Shown here: positions 27,029 to 41,299 of the stretch, piece after piece | How the letters are laid out: each line of letters begins with the position of its first letter | Numbering within the stretch: position 1 is the first letter of the stretch | Source of the DNA: Himantopus leucocephalus | Lineage: Eukaryota > Chordata > Aves > Charadriiformes > Recurvirostridae | Reading direction: 5' to 3' | NCBI GenBank assembly: GCA_003993805.1 | Contig: RSEF01000001.1 | Span: 59,166,806 to 59,230,805 of the forward strand | Length of the DNA: 64,000 nt | The notes under the pieces: model-generated | Told to the model about the DNA's origin: nothing | The model's input: the letters and a program-made list of their open reading frames with translations, nothing else | Databases searched by the model: none | Program-made: the position numbers and the translations under genes

Positions 27029-30000
27029 TTCTTTAGTCATGGTTTTGATTACCTATAACCATTTTCTCTGTTGGCATAATATGCCATAGCTCAGCAGCTC
27101 CAGAAAAAAAAAAAAAAAAGCTCTGATCCTGCATCCAGCCTTAAGCTGTTTGGTTTTTTTTCCTGAACTCCCGATGGGTCACATCCTATATGAAAGAGTC
27201 CTTGCTCCAAGATCCCCATGGTTTGGTGATTAAAGTCTGTTCACTTCCTCCACACAGCTCACCACCCACTTGTGAAAGTACTCTTAAGGCTGCTCTTTGC
27301 TCACTGGAAAAATAAATGTACACAAAAAGAAAAAGGAAAAGAAGGCAGCAACAAATTGGAGGCAAGTTAAAAAAACAAGGAACAGCAACTGAGCCTCTCA
27401 ATCTGTGGAAAATAGGTCATACTTTCTATGACTGGAATTCACCCCCTTCTCCCAGAACTGTGCTCAGGAAAAGAACTTACTCTTCCAATAAAAAGATACT
27501 TTTTATCTTTGAAGCTTATGGAGAAAGTCAGGAAAGGCAAAGGAAAGATTAAACTACTGTGATGGCACCTGCCAGAGTTTGAGGAAAGCCTGAACAACCA
27601 TCTCCAATACCCTTCATTGCACTGTGCCTTTGAAAGCCACTTGTAGCACACTGAATGCTAGAGTGCGAAGACTCAGCCATACTGTAACATGAAAAGGGAA
27701 GACAGCTACACTAATTACTAGTATTTATTTTTATATTAAATTCAACGAAAGCTTTTCTATACTTATGCATAAGAACCTCTGAATTGACTGCAAATTTCCA
27801 GTTTCTAGCAGAGAGTCTAAGATCTGAAGGACCTGGCTAATGAATTTCAGGAACATTTGACACACAGCGTCTCAAAGTCTTGTCTGAAAAAATACTGGAT
27901 GCTTTCCTCAGTGACAAATAGGGGATGGGATATGGTAAATCCACTAGTATTTCAAGGCTGTGTACACACACACATACGCAGGAGTTAGTAGGTGTGATAG
28001 TGTGGGAGGTACTGCCCTCCCCGTGATCTTAAACAGGGTCAGATGCTCCAGCTAAAGTGCCCACTGGCAGTTCACTCCACACGAGTGCACTGCCCAACTG
28101 TTGAAGGATATTCAGCCTCAAAGACTTGGGGAGAAAATTCAGAGCTCCTCACTAACCAGAGTATATCAGAACATCAAAGATCAATACACCAAACAGATAG
28201 CTTTATCGCAACCCAGCTAAACAATTCCCCTCCACCGAGAAATGTAAGCACCCCTCCTTAAATCAAACAGCACAGACCACTTGGCTGCGCATGTAATAAT
28301 TGCTCTTGAGAAACTGCTTGCATTTTTTATTATAGAAGCAGCAAGAAGAGGCAACTTCTATTCAAAATGAGAGCATTAAGGAGCTGCAAGCCAGTCCAGC
28401 TTTTGGCTTGCCAAGATGTCTGTTGGCACTTCATCACCCCAATACTTGGGCTAGCCAAATGTTCTTCATTCCCTGACCAACTCAGCAATCAGAAAAGAGA
28501 GGGGCGAGCAAGGAAGGACAGACAACAGCGTAGAAGAAAGTGTCCCTCTCATAATAAATCAGGAGAATTGCTGATAGAGCTGGATGAGAATCTCAGTGAG
28601 TGCCTTTTGGGGGACAAAAAGCAAAGCAAGTAAAATGCCCGAGAATCACAATTTCCTTCCTGTCCTTATTCTTGAACAAACCTGATGGAAAGTCAGGGAA
28701 AAAGAGAAGGAGCTGAACTGACGGAGAACCACAGGGCTATCAGAGTAGGAATTTGACCTCGCTATGGTGTTACAGTGAAAGCTTTTAAATTAGGAGATAT
28801 ATCTAAGGGGGTTTTACCATTTTCACAGGCATATACCCCCTAGAATCATTACTGCTTTGTTACAGTTCAAAACCACAAAGGAATATTTTACCCTTCCAGA
28901 CATTAAAGGTTTTTACAGAACATTGCAAGCTCCTATTTTTCTCCTGCAGAAATTTCACACTCTCCACCTCCCTTTTTCACTTTCAAACAGCCAGAACATG
29001 GTTCCACATTGCCACTGGGAGACACATTTAAGTTTGGGATAGGTTGAGTTTGAAGCAGAAGTCCCTTATATTGTGTATCATCCAGGTGAAATACAATCCC
29101 CCAGCTACCGGAAAAAGCTTGTCTTTCTCCTACAGCCCTTTCACCCGCAAGCTCAGGCTTTCCATAGCTAACTGCTGCAAAGAGACAGCAAGACGCTGCA
29201 GGGTGTTCCTCACCCAGTCTGAAAGCGTAGAAGCTCCATTACAGGATCTCAATGCCTCCAGAGATCCTAGTACTCCCCCACTGTCACCCTGCAAGGTCAG
29301 GGATCCGTGGTTTGCAAAGCTGAGCTGGAGGTGGAGTCAATCAATTGACACAGCACCACTCCCCAGCTGACAGATGGCTTCCCACAGAAAATCTGCTCTG
29401 AGTTTACCACTGCTGGGACAAGTATTGCCTCCTCCTCCTGCACGTTTAAGCCCTCAGATAAGGAGGCTGGATTGCACACGGTGAAGGTGCAAAAGCACAC
29501 ACCGTGAAGCCTTCTCTTGGAGACTGGTGGTTGGTGCATTCCTAGGTGGATGGATGAGGATTTGCGGAGGTGGCACAAGGTTTAGAGAGCAACGAAGTAT
29601 TATTGCCACCACTTCTAAGTTGCCTGATGCCTTCTGTACCTCAGGGGAAGGTCCATGCAGATATTATACAAAGGCCAGGTCCAACCCACACCTCACCAGA
29701 GATGCCCTTGGCAAAGCTGCAGGTGACTCTCCGAGGAGCCCTCCTGCAGCTGCACCATTTGAAACCAATCACTGCCATTTAACAAACCATTTACCTCAGA
29801 TGTGGCAAGAGAGGTCCCCAGGGTGCCTTTCTCACAAGTTCCTTCCTAACAGTCTCTCTGGATTCCCCAGGCAAGCAAAAGCAATTACTGCCTCACAAAC
29901 AACATCCTACTATCCAGAGCAAAACTGCTTCTTGGCACTGGGCAGACTAGAGAACATCCCTAAAGCAGAGGAATGCAAGATCCCCAGAAATGGTTGCAGC

Positions 30001-33000
30001 GGGCCAGTCATCTTGAGGAACTAGGGAGCCTTCCACAGAGCCATAGGGTAACTGCTGACTTGGGGAGTGAGGAGATACGCATGTTACATTTCCTCCGTGC
30101 AGCCCATACGAATGTAATCTGGTTCTGTGCGCCATGCTCTGGTGGCTGGGCCACGAATAGATTTTTGCTACTGGTGGCAAGTTCCTTTACCTGCAGTTCT
30201 AGTGCCAGACCCCACAAGGGCCAGGTGTGTCAAGTTATGCACACGGAACTTGAGTGAGGAGCAAGTCAGGAACATGTGCTGGCTTTTTGGATTTGGAGAA
30301 ATCAACCATGTTTTTGGAAAATGCCCTAGGCTGCTACCTCCACACAGGTGCAGGAGAAATACAATTGGTGCTGCTTTAGTAGCAGCCCCTTTTTATTAGG
30401 CTTTTGGGAACACAGTATATCTAACCCCGTTTGCTGCTTCATTAAGCTTCCTTTGCAGCCATAATTTAATGACTAGGGTCTGCCCTTCCCTTTCTTTCCA
30501 GTTTACAAAGGGGATCCTAAAAGATCCTAATGACTCAGGCCACTATCACTTTCCAAAGCCCTCTTCTCGTTTTCCTGATTTAGAAGAAAAGCTGTTTGTG
30601 TGTCTTTAGTACAGTCTTGATTTGCAAGATTCCTCTATGACCTACAGACAAATCACATAGAGCTGCCTCTTGTTTAGACTTCAGCCCCACCTACCACACC
30701 CTTTGTGGGGGCAAAAAGGAGTGAGCAAGCACCAAATAACTTCTGGGAAAACATAGACCTTAATTTCCCTACCTATGTATTTCTTTTCTTCAAAATTGAG
30801 ACACCACTGTGTACCTATTTGTCACAGTCCTGGTGGGATACCTGATTCACTGGGAGTTTTATTGTTCGTGATGGAAAATGCCACAACAGTTCAAAGTCTT
30901 ATAATTAAATTTTCTATATTTCTGAGTCTCGTTTGTTATAACAGATCTGACAGGAAATCAGGATCTTTGTTGCTTAAGTGTTCATTTACTCCTGTTTATT
31001 CTTACCACAAATGCATCACTGCCTCAGGCTAGCCTGCAGTCAGGATCTTCTGCCTGTTTGCTTTTTCTCCCCACATTTAATTTTTTTTATTTAGTTTTCA
31101 ACAACTCGATACAACAGAACTCTGTTTTTAATGTTACGTGCTGCGTCATCCTGTGCGAGTCCTTTCCTTGAGTGCTTGCAGTAGGGACTATGAGAACACG
31201 GTGACACTACAGCCCTAGCACAATGTCGTGGGATTGGCATCTAGAACAGCATCTCTGCGTCTCTCACACACATACACGCTCACATTTCCACAAATACACA
31301 TATTCACAGCAAAACCTACTCAAAGTAAGTTTGGAGCATGTTGGACTGTGTCATTTCTTAATGACTCTCTGCCTAGTTGATACTATTTAGTAGGATTTCA
31401 AAACTTTCCTGTCTCACTGGAACAGGTTCCCCGGCCTTTTACTGATTTTGGCTTGCACAGCAGATGGAGAAGATGACCTCCTGCAATCCTTTCCCAGTGC
31501 TCTGATTCACTGATGAGTGGATTGTTCTTGGTGAAAATCCTCTGAGATGCCCTGGGAACATGCCATCAGTGGGAAGTTCAAATTCATTAGATGCAGAAAC
31601 GTGGTTTACACAACCGTATCGTTTATAAGTTCCCTCCCTTGTTCTCATAACTACTGAACACACTGGCCTTCTTTGACAGAACGATACATAGCTCAGAGAT
31701 GATGGTTACAGAGAAGTGAGTGCAGAAATCGGTGGATGAGTGAAAGGGAGAGACCCAGTTCAGCATCCCCACTGATGGAAAGGCAGGCAGCACATACTGT
31801 GATAAATTGGTGGAGGCCTGTAAGAACCCTCTCTTACAGGACAGCATGTTGCTGTCCTTCTGGTCCCTGCTAGGCAGGGCATACAAGTGGCCAAGAAAGG
31901 TCTGTGGCAATCAGGAGAATGGTTGTTGACTCCCTAGGTCTTTTCTGGAAGCCACGATCCCTGATGGCTACTAAGAATAATTGCGATAAGGAATCTAGAG
32001 TTGCTAGTGTAGCTCAATTTTGTTACCCTGGTAAATGGTAACAAATGCACCAAGATTCACGTGTATAAGGACATTAACTATACACTTAAGTATCATCACA
32101 TATGCAGATCCCAGTCATGGCTTGGACATTAATCTCTCTATAGCGGTGGAAACATCTGCTGCAGAGCCCTAGCCCAGGGACAACTTTGTAAGTGCTCCAG
32201 CACCAAGGAGTTCCTGAGACTTGCAATAAAAAGGTCTCTGATTAAACATGACTCAGGGGCTGAAAACAGCTAAGTGATTTCCACATCCCACTTAAGGGTC
32301 TACAGGAATCATTCGTTCAAACATTTTGCAACAGAGGAAACACAAGATACCCTAGATTCTTGATCTTGGGATTGTTTCACTCCATATCACATGCAGTTAA
32401 TAAAAAAGATGAAAGAGTCAAACATACCAGGGCCATTGTCTGACATATACAGTTCAGAGAAAAACCTCAAAAGTTGTTTGGCTAAGGAGAGGATGCAGCA
32501 TTTGTGAATTTTATACACAATCACTGGTCAAAGCAGGCTAGTATATGACGGTATGCCATACCAGCTTCTCAGAGCATCCCATATGGATGCCAGCACTTTT
32601 CCACAGAGGGGAAATGGCAGTTAGCAAGCTGCCAAGATAAACTGTTTTCACACCAGGCTTGATGCATTTCCATTTTCACCTCCGTATGTGTGTGTTTCCC
32701 TCTTTGATGAGCTTACATGGATGGATTAAACCACTGGTCACTCTGGATAGATTCCGCTCACCAGGTGCCATGTTATACCATGCTGGCAATCTGGACAGCC
32801 CAGACCTAGCTCCCCTGTCCCAGCTCAGACAAGCCTACTAGGTTGGCTTAATATCCTGACATTGCCAGCCCAACACAGATAGAGGAAAGTCAGACTGCCC
32901 CATTACTCATCCATCCAATTACATCACGGTGTTTGCCTGGGTCTTCTTTTCTGGCTGTCTTACCCTCCAGACTAAGGACTGAATTTTGACTGTAAGCTGA

Positions 33001-34132
33001 ATGGGATGTCGTTGGTATAGCCATATTAATCAATAGCAGCCATAAAACTATCCAGCACTCTTAAAAAAGTCCAGTCACAGTATTTGGCAAGATGTCATTG
33101 AATAAATTTCTCAAATCAACTATCCAGGGTGAAATACTATTTCTTTTTATCATTTCTAAATTAACTGCTCTTCCATTTCATCAAGTATGCTTTTGGTCTC
33201 TTATTATGAGCAAACGTTATTATGAGCTGAACCTCCAAAGGTTCACAGAGTCTATTTAGATAAGCCCTGGAAGTTCAGCATTGCATTCAATGCCCCCTGA
33301 GCCTCTCAGGAGCTGAAGATCTCCTCTTGCTGTGGCCCAGCTTTGGACAGGTCAGAGCGTGTCTGTGAGGCCCTCCATTCCCCGTCTGTCTTATGAAGTA
33401 GTGACACCCCCTTTCTCTCAAATTCTGCATTGCTATATTAAGCATTAACCTTCTGCAGGCAAGGCTGTTAGTTGCTCTGCATCCCAACACACGGCACCTG
33501 CAATCCTGATGATGCCAAGCTCCACTCAGCCTTTATGGATGGAGCGAAGTTGGCTGTGCCTATGCTCTGAGCTGGCCGGACCACAGCTGAAGCAAAGTAG
33601 TCAATTCAAGGTAATATTGTGCCAGGACTTAATCTTTTCTTAGAGGCTGGCCTTATTAACCAGTTTAGATCTTTTTCAACGCATTGATATAGCTTACGTA
33701 CCCTTTGGATCAGAGCTGGCTTGCCTCAGAGTGCAAGCAAGCGAGCAGCTGAAGGCAAAGCCTCTGTAGATGTGCCCTCCACTTTCCTTAAGGCAAGGAG
33801 CAGTAAAAGGCTTCAGCCTCATCCATTCTGCCCAGCAGTAAATAGGCAATTCTCTTACTCAAAAGAAAAAACTTTAAAAAGAAGCAAACAAACAAAAAAC
33901 CCCCACACTTAAAATGGGAGGGCTCTTTAGCAAAGGGACAAAACCAAGAGGTGAGATCTGACTAGATGACGCAGGCTCCAGATTTTCCACTGCCCCATAC
34001 CTGGCTGCCTCTTCCCTAAAAGGGTCATAATTGATGCTCTGGGTTGCTCCCCATCCCCCAGAAAAAAAAAAGAAAAAAAGAGGAAAAAAAAAGGTCTGGC
34101 CCCCACCGCTCTGGTCCCAGTTTAGCAGCAGA

Positions 34133-34146
34133 GTTTCCCTGGCAAC
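34133..34146. promoter_or_regulatory. RFX X-box-like motif
   Basis: GTTTCCCTGGCAAC has both half sites of the RFX motif with a CT centre. Weaker than the two palindromic sites at 40.02 and 58.44 kb. Confidence 0.3.
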
Positions 34147-37122
34147 CACACACATGTAATGCAGCTGATGCCGTAAGCTCCTTACAGCCAGCACTGGGGG
34201 GGTTCCGCATCGCTCCCTCCTGGTGTCGGGGCTATGACGGCTGGGGCTGGGCATCACTACCCTCACCCCAAAGAGGGACTCATCCTCCAGCAGCCTGCTG
34301 GGACTGAGGAGATGCTCCGGAAGAGGAGGGGGGCTGATGGACCACCCACCTGGACCCCTTGTGCCAGGTAACTAGGGGCAGGCAGGAGTCAGGTCAAGAT
34401 TTTCCCTTATCCTGCCCGCCCAGGCTTTCTTCTCCAGGGCTGGTTCCTGACTGCTTCCGTGCGCCTTGGCGCTGTTTTGTTCTGTGGTGTGAGAGGAAGG
34501 TGTGGAGCGTACGTGCTGCTGTCTTTGCTTCCCTGTGTTCACACACCACTCTTAGCTGTGGATACAGTCCCACAAACTTACACGGTTAGCCCAGGTGACA
34601 GGCTTCCTGCCATGAGGTGGCCCCAAAGCTCAGAAAGAAGTGATCCCACCTTTTCTCCTCCTGAGCCTGGGAGTAAGCATTTAGCCATTTCATACTAACA
34701 GCTTTCTGAGACCATGAGGATCCACGCCACCCTTCACTGCGCCCTACAAGTCAGATCCTACCACTTTGGAAAGGAGGTGCTGCTTGCTCAGAGCACGCCT
34801 CCTCCCTGCCCTGAGCTCTCCCAAAGCTGACTCACCCCAGCTCACTCCAGCCTGTGTTTTACAGCATGGGCTGGGACAGAAGCAATGTCAAACCCTCACT
34901 GTGCACCAGGCAAGAAAGCAGCTCTGTATGGTGCATTCTAAGAGGGATCTAACCATCTTCCTTGTGCTACCATGATAGTATAGAAGAGCTCAGGCATAAA
35001 AAGAAGAAACAGTACCCTGGTCCACTTTTGTTTGGACACGCTGCTGGCAAGCAGCTGCCTCATTAGCACATAATGTGTATGTCTGCACCACGCAACCGAA
35101 GGCACAGAAATCATGAGCTGGCCCTACGGCATCCATGCATTACCACTGTGTGGAAACTCCAGCTCGGGTCCAGTAGAGCTGCCATGTCAGGAGAGTGAAC
35201 TAGTTCAAATCCTGGCCTGCACTGCCATGGTGACGCTCCTCCTGGTTTCAGATCTAGCTGGGGACTCTCTAAGCCTAAGAAGAAGAACCAGAGGTGAATT
35301 CCTGAACCATTGGACCTGGACTCTGGATTCAGCCCCTGCTTTGGAAAGCAACTGTATCACTGCGTTACAAGAGTCCTTGGCTAGAACAAGCAATAATGAT
35401 TTCAATATGCAGCCTCATTTGTCGTGCTTGAAGGCCTGATCCCCATCAGAGCTGGCTTTGGCCATAGTAGTTACCTCTCGTGCTCCAGGATGGATGAAAG
35501 CATGGCAGCACCTACCTCCTCTCTACCCTTCCTAATCAACCAGTGAGCAGTGCCTCTGTCGGGAAGCTGCTGTGATGCCTGTCTTGCTCATCTAATTGAT
35601 TCACAAAGTTTTAAACGATTATTGATTCTCCTCTTCCCCACTGTGGAGACTTTGAGACCAATAAAGCACATGGAGTTATTTACACAGATATTAGAAAGGA
35701 AAGAAGCTCCCTCCTCAAATGTTCTTGAGCTCCCAGCTATTAACTCTCAGAAACTCAATAGGAGGTTTCCTATAGCTTTACAGACAAAACCACAAATGTA
35801 TGAAGTCCCCTGCATGCACACATGCCCATCCAAACATTTGCAGGATGTTCTGCCAAATTCACACCTGCTGAATTATTGCTCCTATTATTTTGTATTGGGA
35901 TCGTAGCTCTTTAGTTCCTTTTCTCTGCCCTGATGATTAACAGCCATTTGCCATACCCCTTGCTGCTATGAGACTGAGGCAGAAATTGTGTCAAACCTCC
36001 TATTCAAGGAAAAGCCATTTCTGAACTCCAATGAACTGGAAGTTGTTCTTGGTAAAAGACTGGACCATAGGAGACTTGCAGAGCTAGAGCTTGCAATCTT
36101 CCCCACAGTTCCTGAAACACTTCACATTCATGGTTGCTACAGTGACTGGTGCTGTAAGGACCATTATATCCATCTCCACGATCTAGGCACACGAGCATTT
36201 ACACTCCTCAGGGTTTGACGAAGAGGATTTGGGAGAGGGAATCAGTCCACCTGACTTCGCAATAAGGGTGCTATGAGTTTCAGTTCTGTACTTCTTTTTG
36301 CTTGGGCGATGAAAGTCAACGAGCCCATTTCTAGTCAGCTTAACTTTGTGCTGGAGCACACATAATTGAATTCACTGTTTTTTCTATACGTACCTGCACA
36401 TTAATAGAAGGTGCCGTCTATATATTCAATATGCCCTTGACATAACTTAAAAGCAGCAGCATAATAAATAAGATGCTCTTTTTGTACTTGAATTCAAATT
36501 TTTCTATCTATATTAGGCTTTGTACTTTTTTAAACAAAACACAAAGCTGGGACTGAACTGCCATATCTTTTTCAAGATCACACACGCACATGAGGCACTG
36601 AGATTTCTGTCGAGGATCGTCACAGCAGAGAAAGGGATTGATGGAGCAGTAAAAGAATTTGCTTCTGCTGGCCGTTAATAATAAAGAGTAACAAAAGCAT
36701 CTGAAAGAATAAAAGCCAGGGTGAGGCGTGTAAGGTATAGAAATAGCTCTTTGACTGACTCAAAGGCAAAGCCGATGCATCTTGTTTTGCTGCATCTCCC
36801 GTTGTCTGTTCTCTTTCTTAACCACACACTCAGGCACGACGGGGGAGTGGGAAGTAGATAGAAGCATCAGCAGGAGCTACAGCAAGCTGGGGAGAAACGA
36901 GCTATTCAGTCCGAACGTTGCCTGTCCAGGGCCCGTGACAAAAGATGAACAAATAAGAATATGAGAGGGGAAAGAAAAAGCCATGTCCAGGACTGCACCT
37001 CCTGCAAGGGAAGAGCCGTTGGCTGTGAAGCTTTGTCTTTCCCTTCCCCTTTGTATCACTCTGTCTCATCATTTCTTGTCTTCCTGTACACAGCTGCCTC
37101 CAGGTTCTTTAGTGCATGCAGG

Positions 37123-37150
37123 TGTGTATATATATTTATATATATACACA
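37123..37150. repeat. AT/GT-rich perfect palindrome
   Basis: Left arm TGTGTATATATAT is matched by right arm ATATATATACACA with a TT centre, giving 13-bp perfect arms. It is a TA/TG dinucleotide tract that changes register and is prone to cruciform extrusion. Confidence 0.85.
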
Positions 37151-40019
37151 CGCACATGCAGTATGGCTCAAGACAGGCAAATTGCCGCATCTCCAATATG
37201 CCAGTTCCACTCCAACTCAGGCTGGCAGTACCTGAGGTGGATTAGCATCTGACAATGCTCCCTGCGAAATGAGGTGATGGTGCAGTCCAGCCTTACTGAA
37301 GATTAGTATCTACATCACCACATATGCGTTCAGAGCTAATTAAGCCACTGGTTAGTGTTCTCAGAGAAAAGCCAAGGATTACACAGGCTGCTTCACTACA
37401 CAGCCCTGGCCACAGCCCAGAGGAAGAGAGCCTGCATGCCTTCAAATTATGGGTGAAAGCATTGGAGACATGGTTTTAACAGACTTTATTCTTCCTGACA
37501 AAGTATAGTCCTTCAGGACTCATCTTTCATGGAGGCACACAGTCATCTAATTAACGTACACCAAGATGATCTGGGTTCAAAAAAACCCAACCAAAACTGT
37601 CATTCCTTTAGGCAGGTTAGAAGAAGTAATACTTGTGGGAAGGGAACAGCCACAGAAAGGTTTATTTCAGGGTGCAGCTAAGTAATTCTGGAAGCTGAGA
37701 CAAAGTCATCGCTCTGGTCATCTAGCTTCAGGATGCTTTTTTTTGCTAGTAGGAAGAAGTGCCTTTTCTCCTTTTCATGCAAAACCTCTGAATATCTGCT
37801 GCCTGAGAAATACTGAGCTGAAAAGCCTTTCCTTCAAGTTTGGTGGCTAGTGTAAGAAGCTTGACCTTTTCATTATCTCAATGGATGCAGGATGTGTACG
37901 TTCCTACACTACGCATCCATCTGCACTGCGTAGGAGCCTGCAGCAGTCACCGTGCACACTTTATCTCAGAGGACATTCTCCTCTTCTTCATGCTAAGAGT
38001 AGAAGAAAGAGAGTTTAAGAACTATGCATGTTCATCATCTTGGCATCGGTGCTCTTCAAGGCATGCAGCCTTGTAGAGCGGGCATGCTTGGTGAATGAAG
38101 CCCACTGCATGGGGAGTATCAGCCCAGTACTCTACAGCTCATTTGGTGTCCAGCTGCTCTTGTTATCTTACCCAGGAATTTCTAAAAGCTGATAGTAATT
38201 CTCTTTCTCCTTCCACTCATCGGGCTAATCCCATTAACTTCAAAGTCACATCATACTCTCTAGGTGGAAGTGAGAATGTGGTCAGGCTCCTTGTGCATTC
38301 AGCAGTAAGCTATGGACACAACCTCTCTATTCATCAGTGGGAAAACACAGCCTTTACAGATATCCCTCACTGGCCTTCCTTCTCACGGAATCTCTCTTTA
38401 TAATGCAGCTCTAGGATATCCAAGGAAGGAAAAGTATGCAATATTTTTACATATTTACATGCTTTAAAATGTACATACTCCATTCATACATAAAGGGCTG
38501 AGGATCCTAAATCCCATTTTTTACAGGGAGCTTTCTGAGGGCCATGAGTTCCCCTTCAGCTGTCTGCTGTGGGGGACTTTGCACAGCCCATTGATAATTC
38601 CCCTATTTCATTGCTATGCAACAAGCAAATTGTTGGGTCCCCAGAAGATTTTCACTTCACTCCATAAGCACCAGCATGTCTGTTTCAGCAGAGATTAATC
38701 ATATAAGCCCTCCCGGCCTTGGACTCAACCCATCTCAGGGCTCCTCTAAACAGGGCAGTTTACTTCCTTACACAAGGTCAATTGTGCGTCTTGGACTTCA
38801 ACGAAGGAAGCCCTCAGTCCTCTGGGCACACTGACAGCAACATTTCAACAGTGTACAGCGATGCTGCCCAACGGTTTACAGTGTAAACTAAAGATGAACA
38901 GCATTTCAGACGGAAGCAGCTGAAGGACTTTAAGCAGGCTGGTCATAATCCCTCCTGCTGGGATGTGGACAGCAGACATAAACTGGTCCCATTCCTGGTG
39001 AGTCTTGGTAGGCGATTTTTCAGGACTGTAAGTGGGCAACACCTTCCATCCAGCTTGCACCAAAACACCTCCTCAGAGTTTAACAGCATCTTGCAGTCTT
39101 TATGGACTCAGAAAGGAGATTACTGCCTCTTGAAGTGCCAAGAGCTTTTGCTACAGCTTCTAGGTTTTCCCTGAAGTGCTGCCCTCCAGGTATTGAATGG
39201 GCTAGGTATTACAGCTGAAAGGATTTTCATTTAGCACATTTTTCTTCTCAGCTGATGTACTCAATGCAGAGGTAATACGATAGATAGATGAGATCTCTTT
39301 GCTCACCCATATCTGCATAAGCTTATTTTAAGCACATTGTATGATTACTTCAACTTCCCAACAACAGCCTCCTCACATCTCCAGGCCTCTCAAAATCATG
39401 ACTGGATTGTGTAATGGTACAGCCCCATGTCAGAGATGCCAAAGCTAACCTGGACAACCTAGTAAGCTCACAAGGCACACCACCACCCTGCAGAAGTATT
39501 AGCTTGGATCCCTGAAGCTGAAGCATGGTTTCAGTATAGTCCCTGAGCTAAATTTGTGATGGCACGATTGTAGCACCCCTGGAGCTAGCCTGCTGGGTGC
39601 TACCTAAAGGTCTACAAACCATGCCATGCAGCTATGACCTTCCCGAGACTCACTCTCTTCCTGCAGTACCTGGGCACCGTAATATCTCACGGTGCTTTCC
39701 ACCACAGGTCCCATTGGAGAGTTACCCTTGCTGCCTGCTCCTCGGGCTCCCTTTGCCCTCACCGCCTCAACAGAGGTTGTTCTCTGTTCCATAGGGCCCA
39801 GGGAACATCTTAAATCTTCTCTCTCAGGCCCACCTTGGACCCTTCTCCTGCACCCCCCAGCCCCACAGGGTCTCTCCACATCGGCTGCCCTCCCACCCGC
39901 TGGGAAGGGTGCAGCCATGACTGGCCGGGACCGGGACAGCAGGAGGTGAGGCCAAAAGGACAGCAGACGGTGGGTTCACGTCCACATAACACGCGCATCC
40001 TGATTAAGAATCCAGCTTT

Positions 40020-40033
40020 GTTTCCATGGCAAC
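40020..40033. promoter_or_regulatory. RFX X-box-like palindrome
   Basis: GTTTCCATGGCAAC fits the RFX-family imperfect palindrome (two GTTNCC/GGYAAC half sites separated by an AT). Known RFX proteins bind such X-boxes in enhancers and ciliary or neuronal promoters. Occupancy at this site is inference; support is the motif and its placement in a CpG-enriched block. Confidence 0.45.
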
Positions 40034-40124
40034 ATGCAGAGCCGCGGCAGCACAGTCCCTTCCCGTGCAGCAGTGGCTGTGGCGGCCGCGCTCTGCACTG
40101 CTAAATCCTCCTGCCGCTCCCAGC

Positions 40125-40148
40125 CACTGCCAGGAGCTGCTGGCAGTG
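40125..40148. repeat. 9-bp inverted repeat with 6-nt spacer in a GC-rich block
   Basis: CACTGCCAG, spacer GAGCTG, CTGGCAGTG; the arms are perfectly complementary. It sits about 100 bp from an RFX X-box-like motif within the CpG-enriched block at 39.85-40.28 kb. Confidence 0.75.
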
Positions 40149-41299
40149 ACCCCTTACGTGCTTCCCAAAGCCCAGCAGATTAGGGCTCGCAGATTTCCCG
40201 CTTGTGATGTGCCGTCCAGAAACAGGCAAAGAAGGATGCGCCGACTAATAGCAGTAACAGAAATACCACCACCCATCGCAGCCGAGCTGTAAACCCCTTA
40301 GAACAGCATTACAGAGAAAGAGGTTTTCTCTCCTGAAAGCTGGCAATGATAATCAACGGAGTGCGGTTCATGGAATTACAAGAAGATATTTTTTTCTGAC
40401 GTGCAGGTAGCTCCTTAGCACACGGCCAAGCAGCCAGCACTCCCCTGGATCTACTGCCAAACACCACTCGCAATCAAAGCCAACTCCATCTTTCAGGACA
40501 GGTTGTCCCATGCAGCCCACCTTCTCAGGAGGCCATACCAATACTCGTTCCAAACAAAGATAAGCCTGGGGTGTTCCACTGCTCCACTCAGCCCCTGCAG
40601 TAGGGAGATGAAACAGAAGAGGACAGCCAAGACACCAGGTCTGGGAGCTCACACCCTTCTCAGCGCCTCTCCAGGGAGCACGGAGAAGCACGTTAGGCAT
40701 GGCCAGATGTTTCTTCAGGCCTCCTGCAGTCAGAAAAGCTACTTGCTATCTTAGAGCTGAATGATGGGCAGGACTGAAGTGCTCATGATTTCCTGCCCAC
40801 TTCTACTACATATCTTAAGGGTTGTCTGCTGAGAAGCGATTGGGAAAATTAATCCAAATTAACTAAAGTTGTGAGTTTAGCATGAATTCATTAAATCACA
40901 TTAGCCTTGAATGGACACAGTTCTTCCAAATTAGAGCAACCCTTAGAAGAAAATTGAACTAAACTGAATTAAGGTCCTTTTAATTCTGAAGAACAGAGTG
41001 CCTACATGAGGTTTGATGTAATTAAGGAACAGCAGTCTGGAAGGGATGTCCCAGCCCCAGTCTCCTAGACAGCCTCTCCGTATCAGTCTTTTCAGGAATC
41101 TATCATTTTCTCACTGAAGAAGGGTTAGGGTCCTTGCTTTCCCTGTGCTGTTTGGAAGCTGGGGCAGAACCTCACTGTACCGATGACTTTCTGCTGAAGC
41201 CCATTCCTGGCCAGTTCATTCCTAGTTGCTCTTTACCTTGAAGAGTTCTCCTACTGCCAGGGTATTTTCCCCTCACTCTTGTTTTAATGGAGGGCAGCC

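Larger units (their letters stand above)
39850..40280. promoter_or_regulatory. CpG-enriched block, candidate regulatory element
   Basis: About two dozen CpG dinucleotides fall in roughly 400 bp, including CGGCCGCG and GCCGCGGC clusters, against a CpG-poor intron. It contains an RFX-like palindrome and a 9-bp inverted repeat. I see no exon or start site for another gene; an intronic enhancer or cryptic promoter is possible. Confidence 0.35.
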
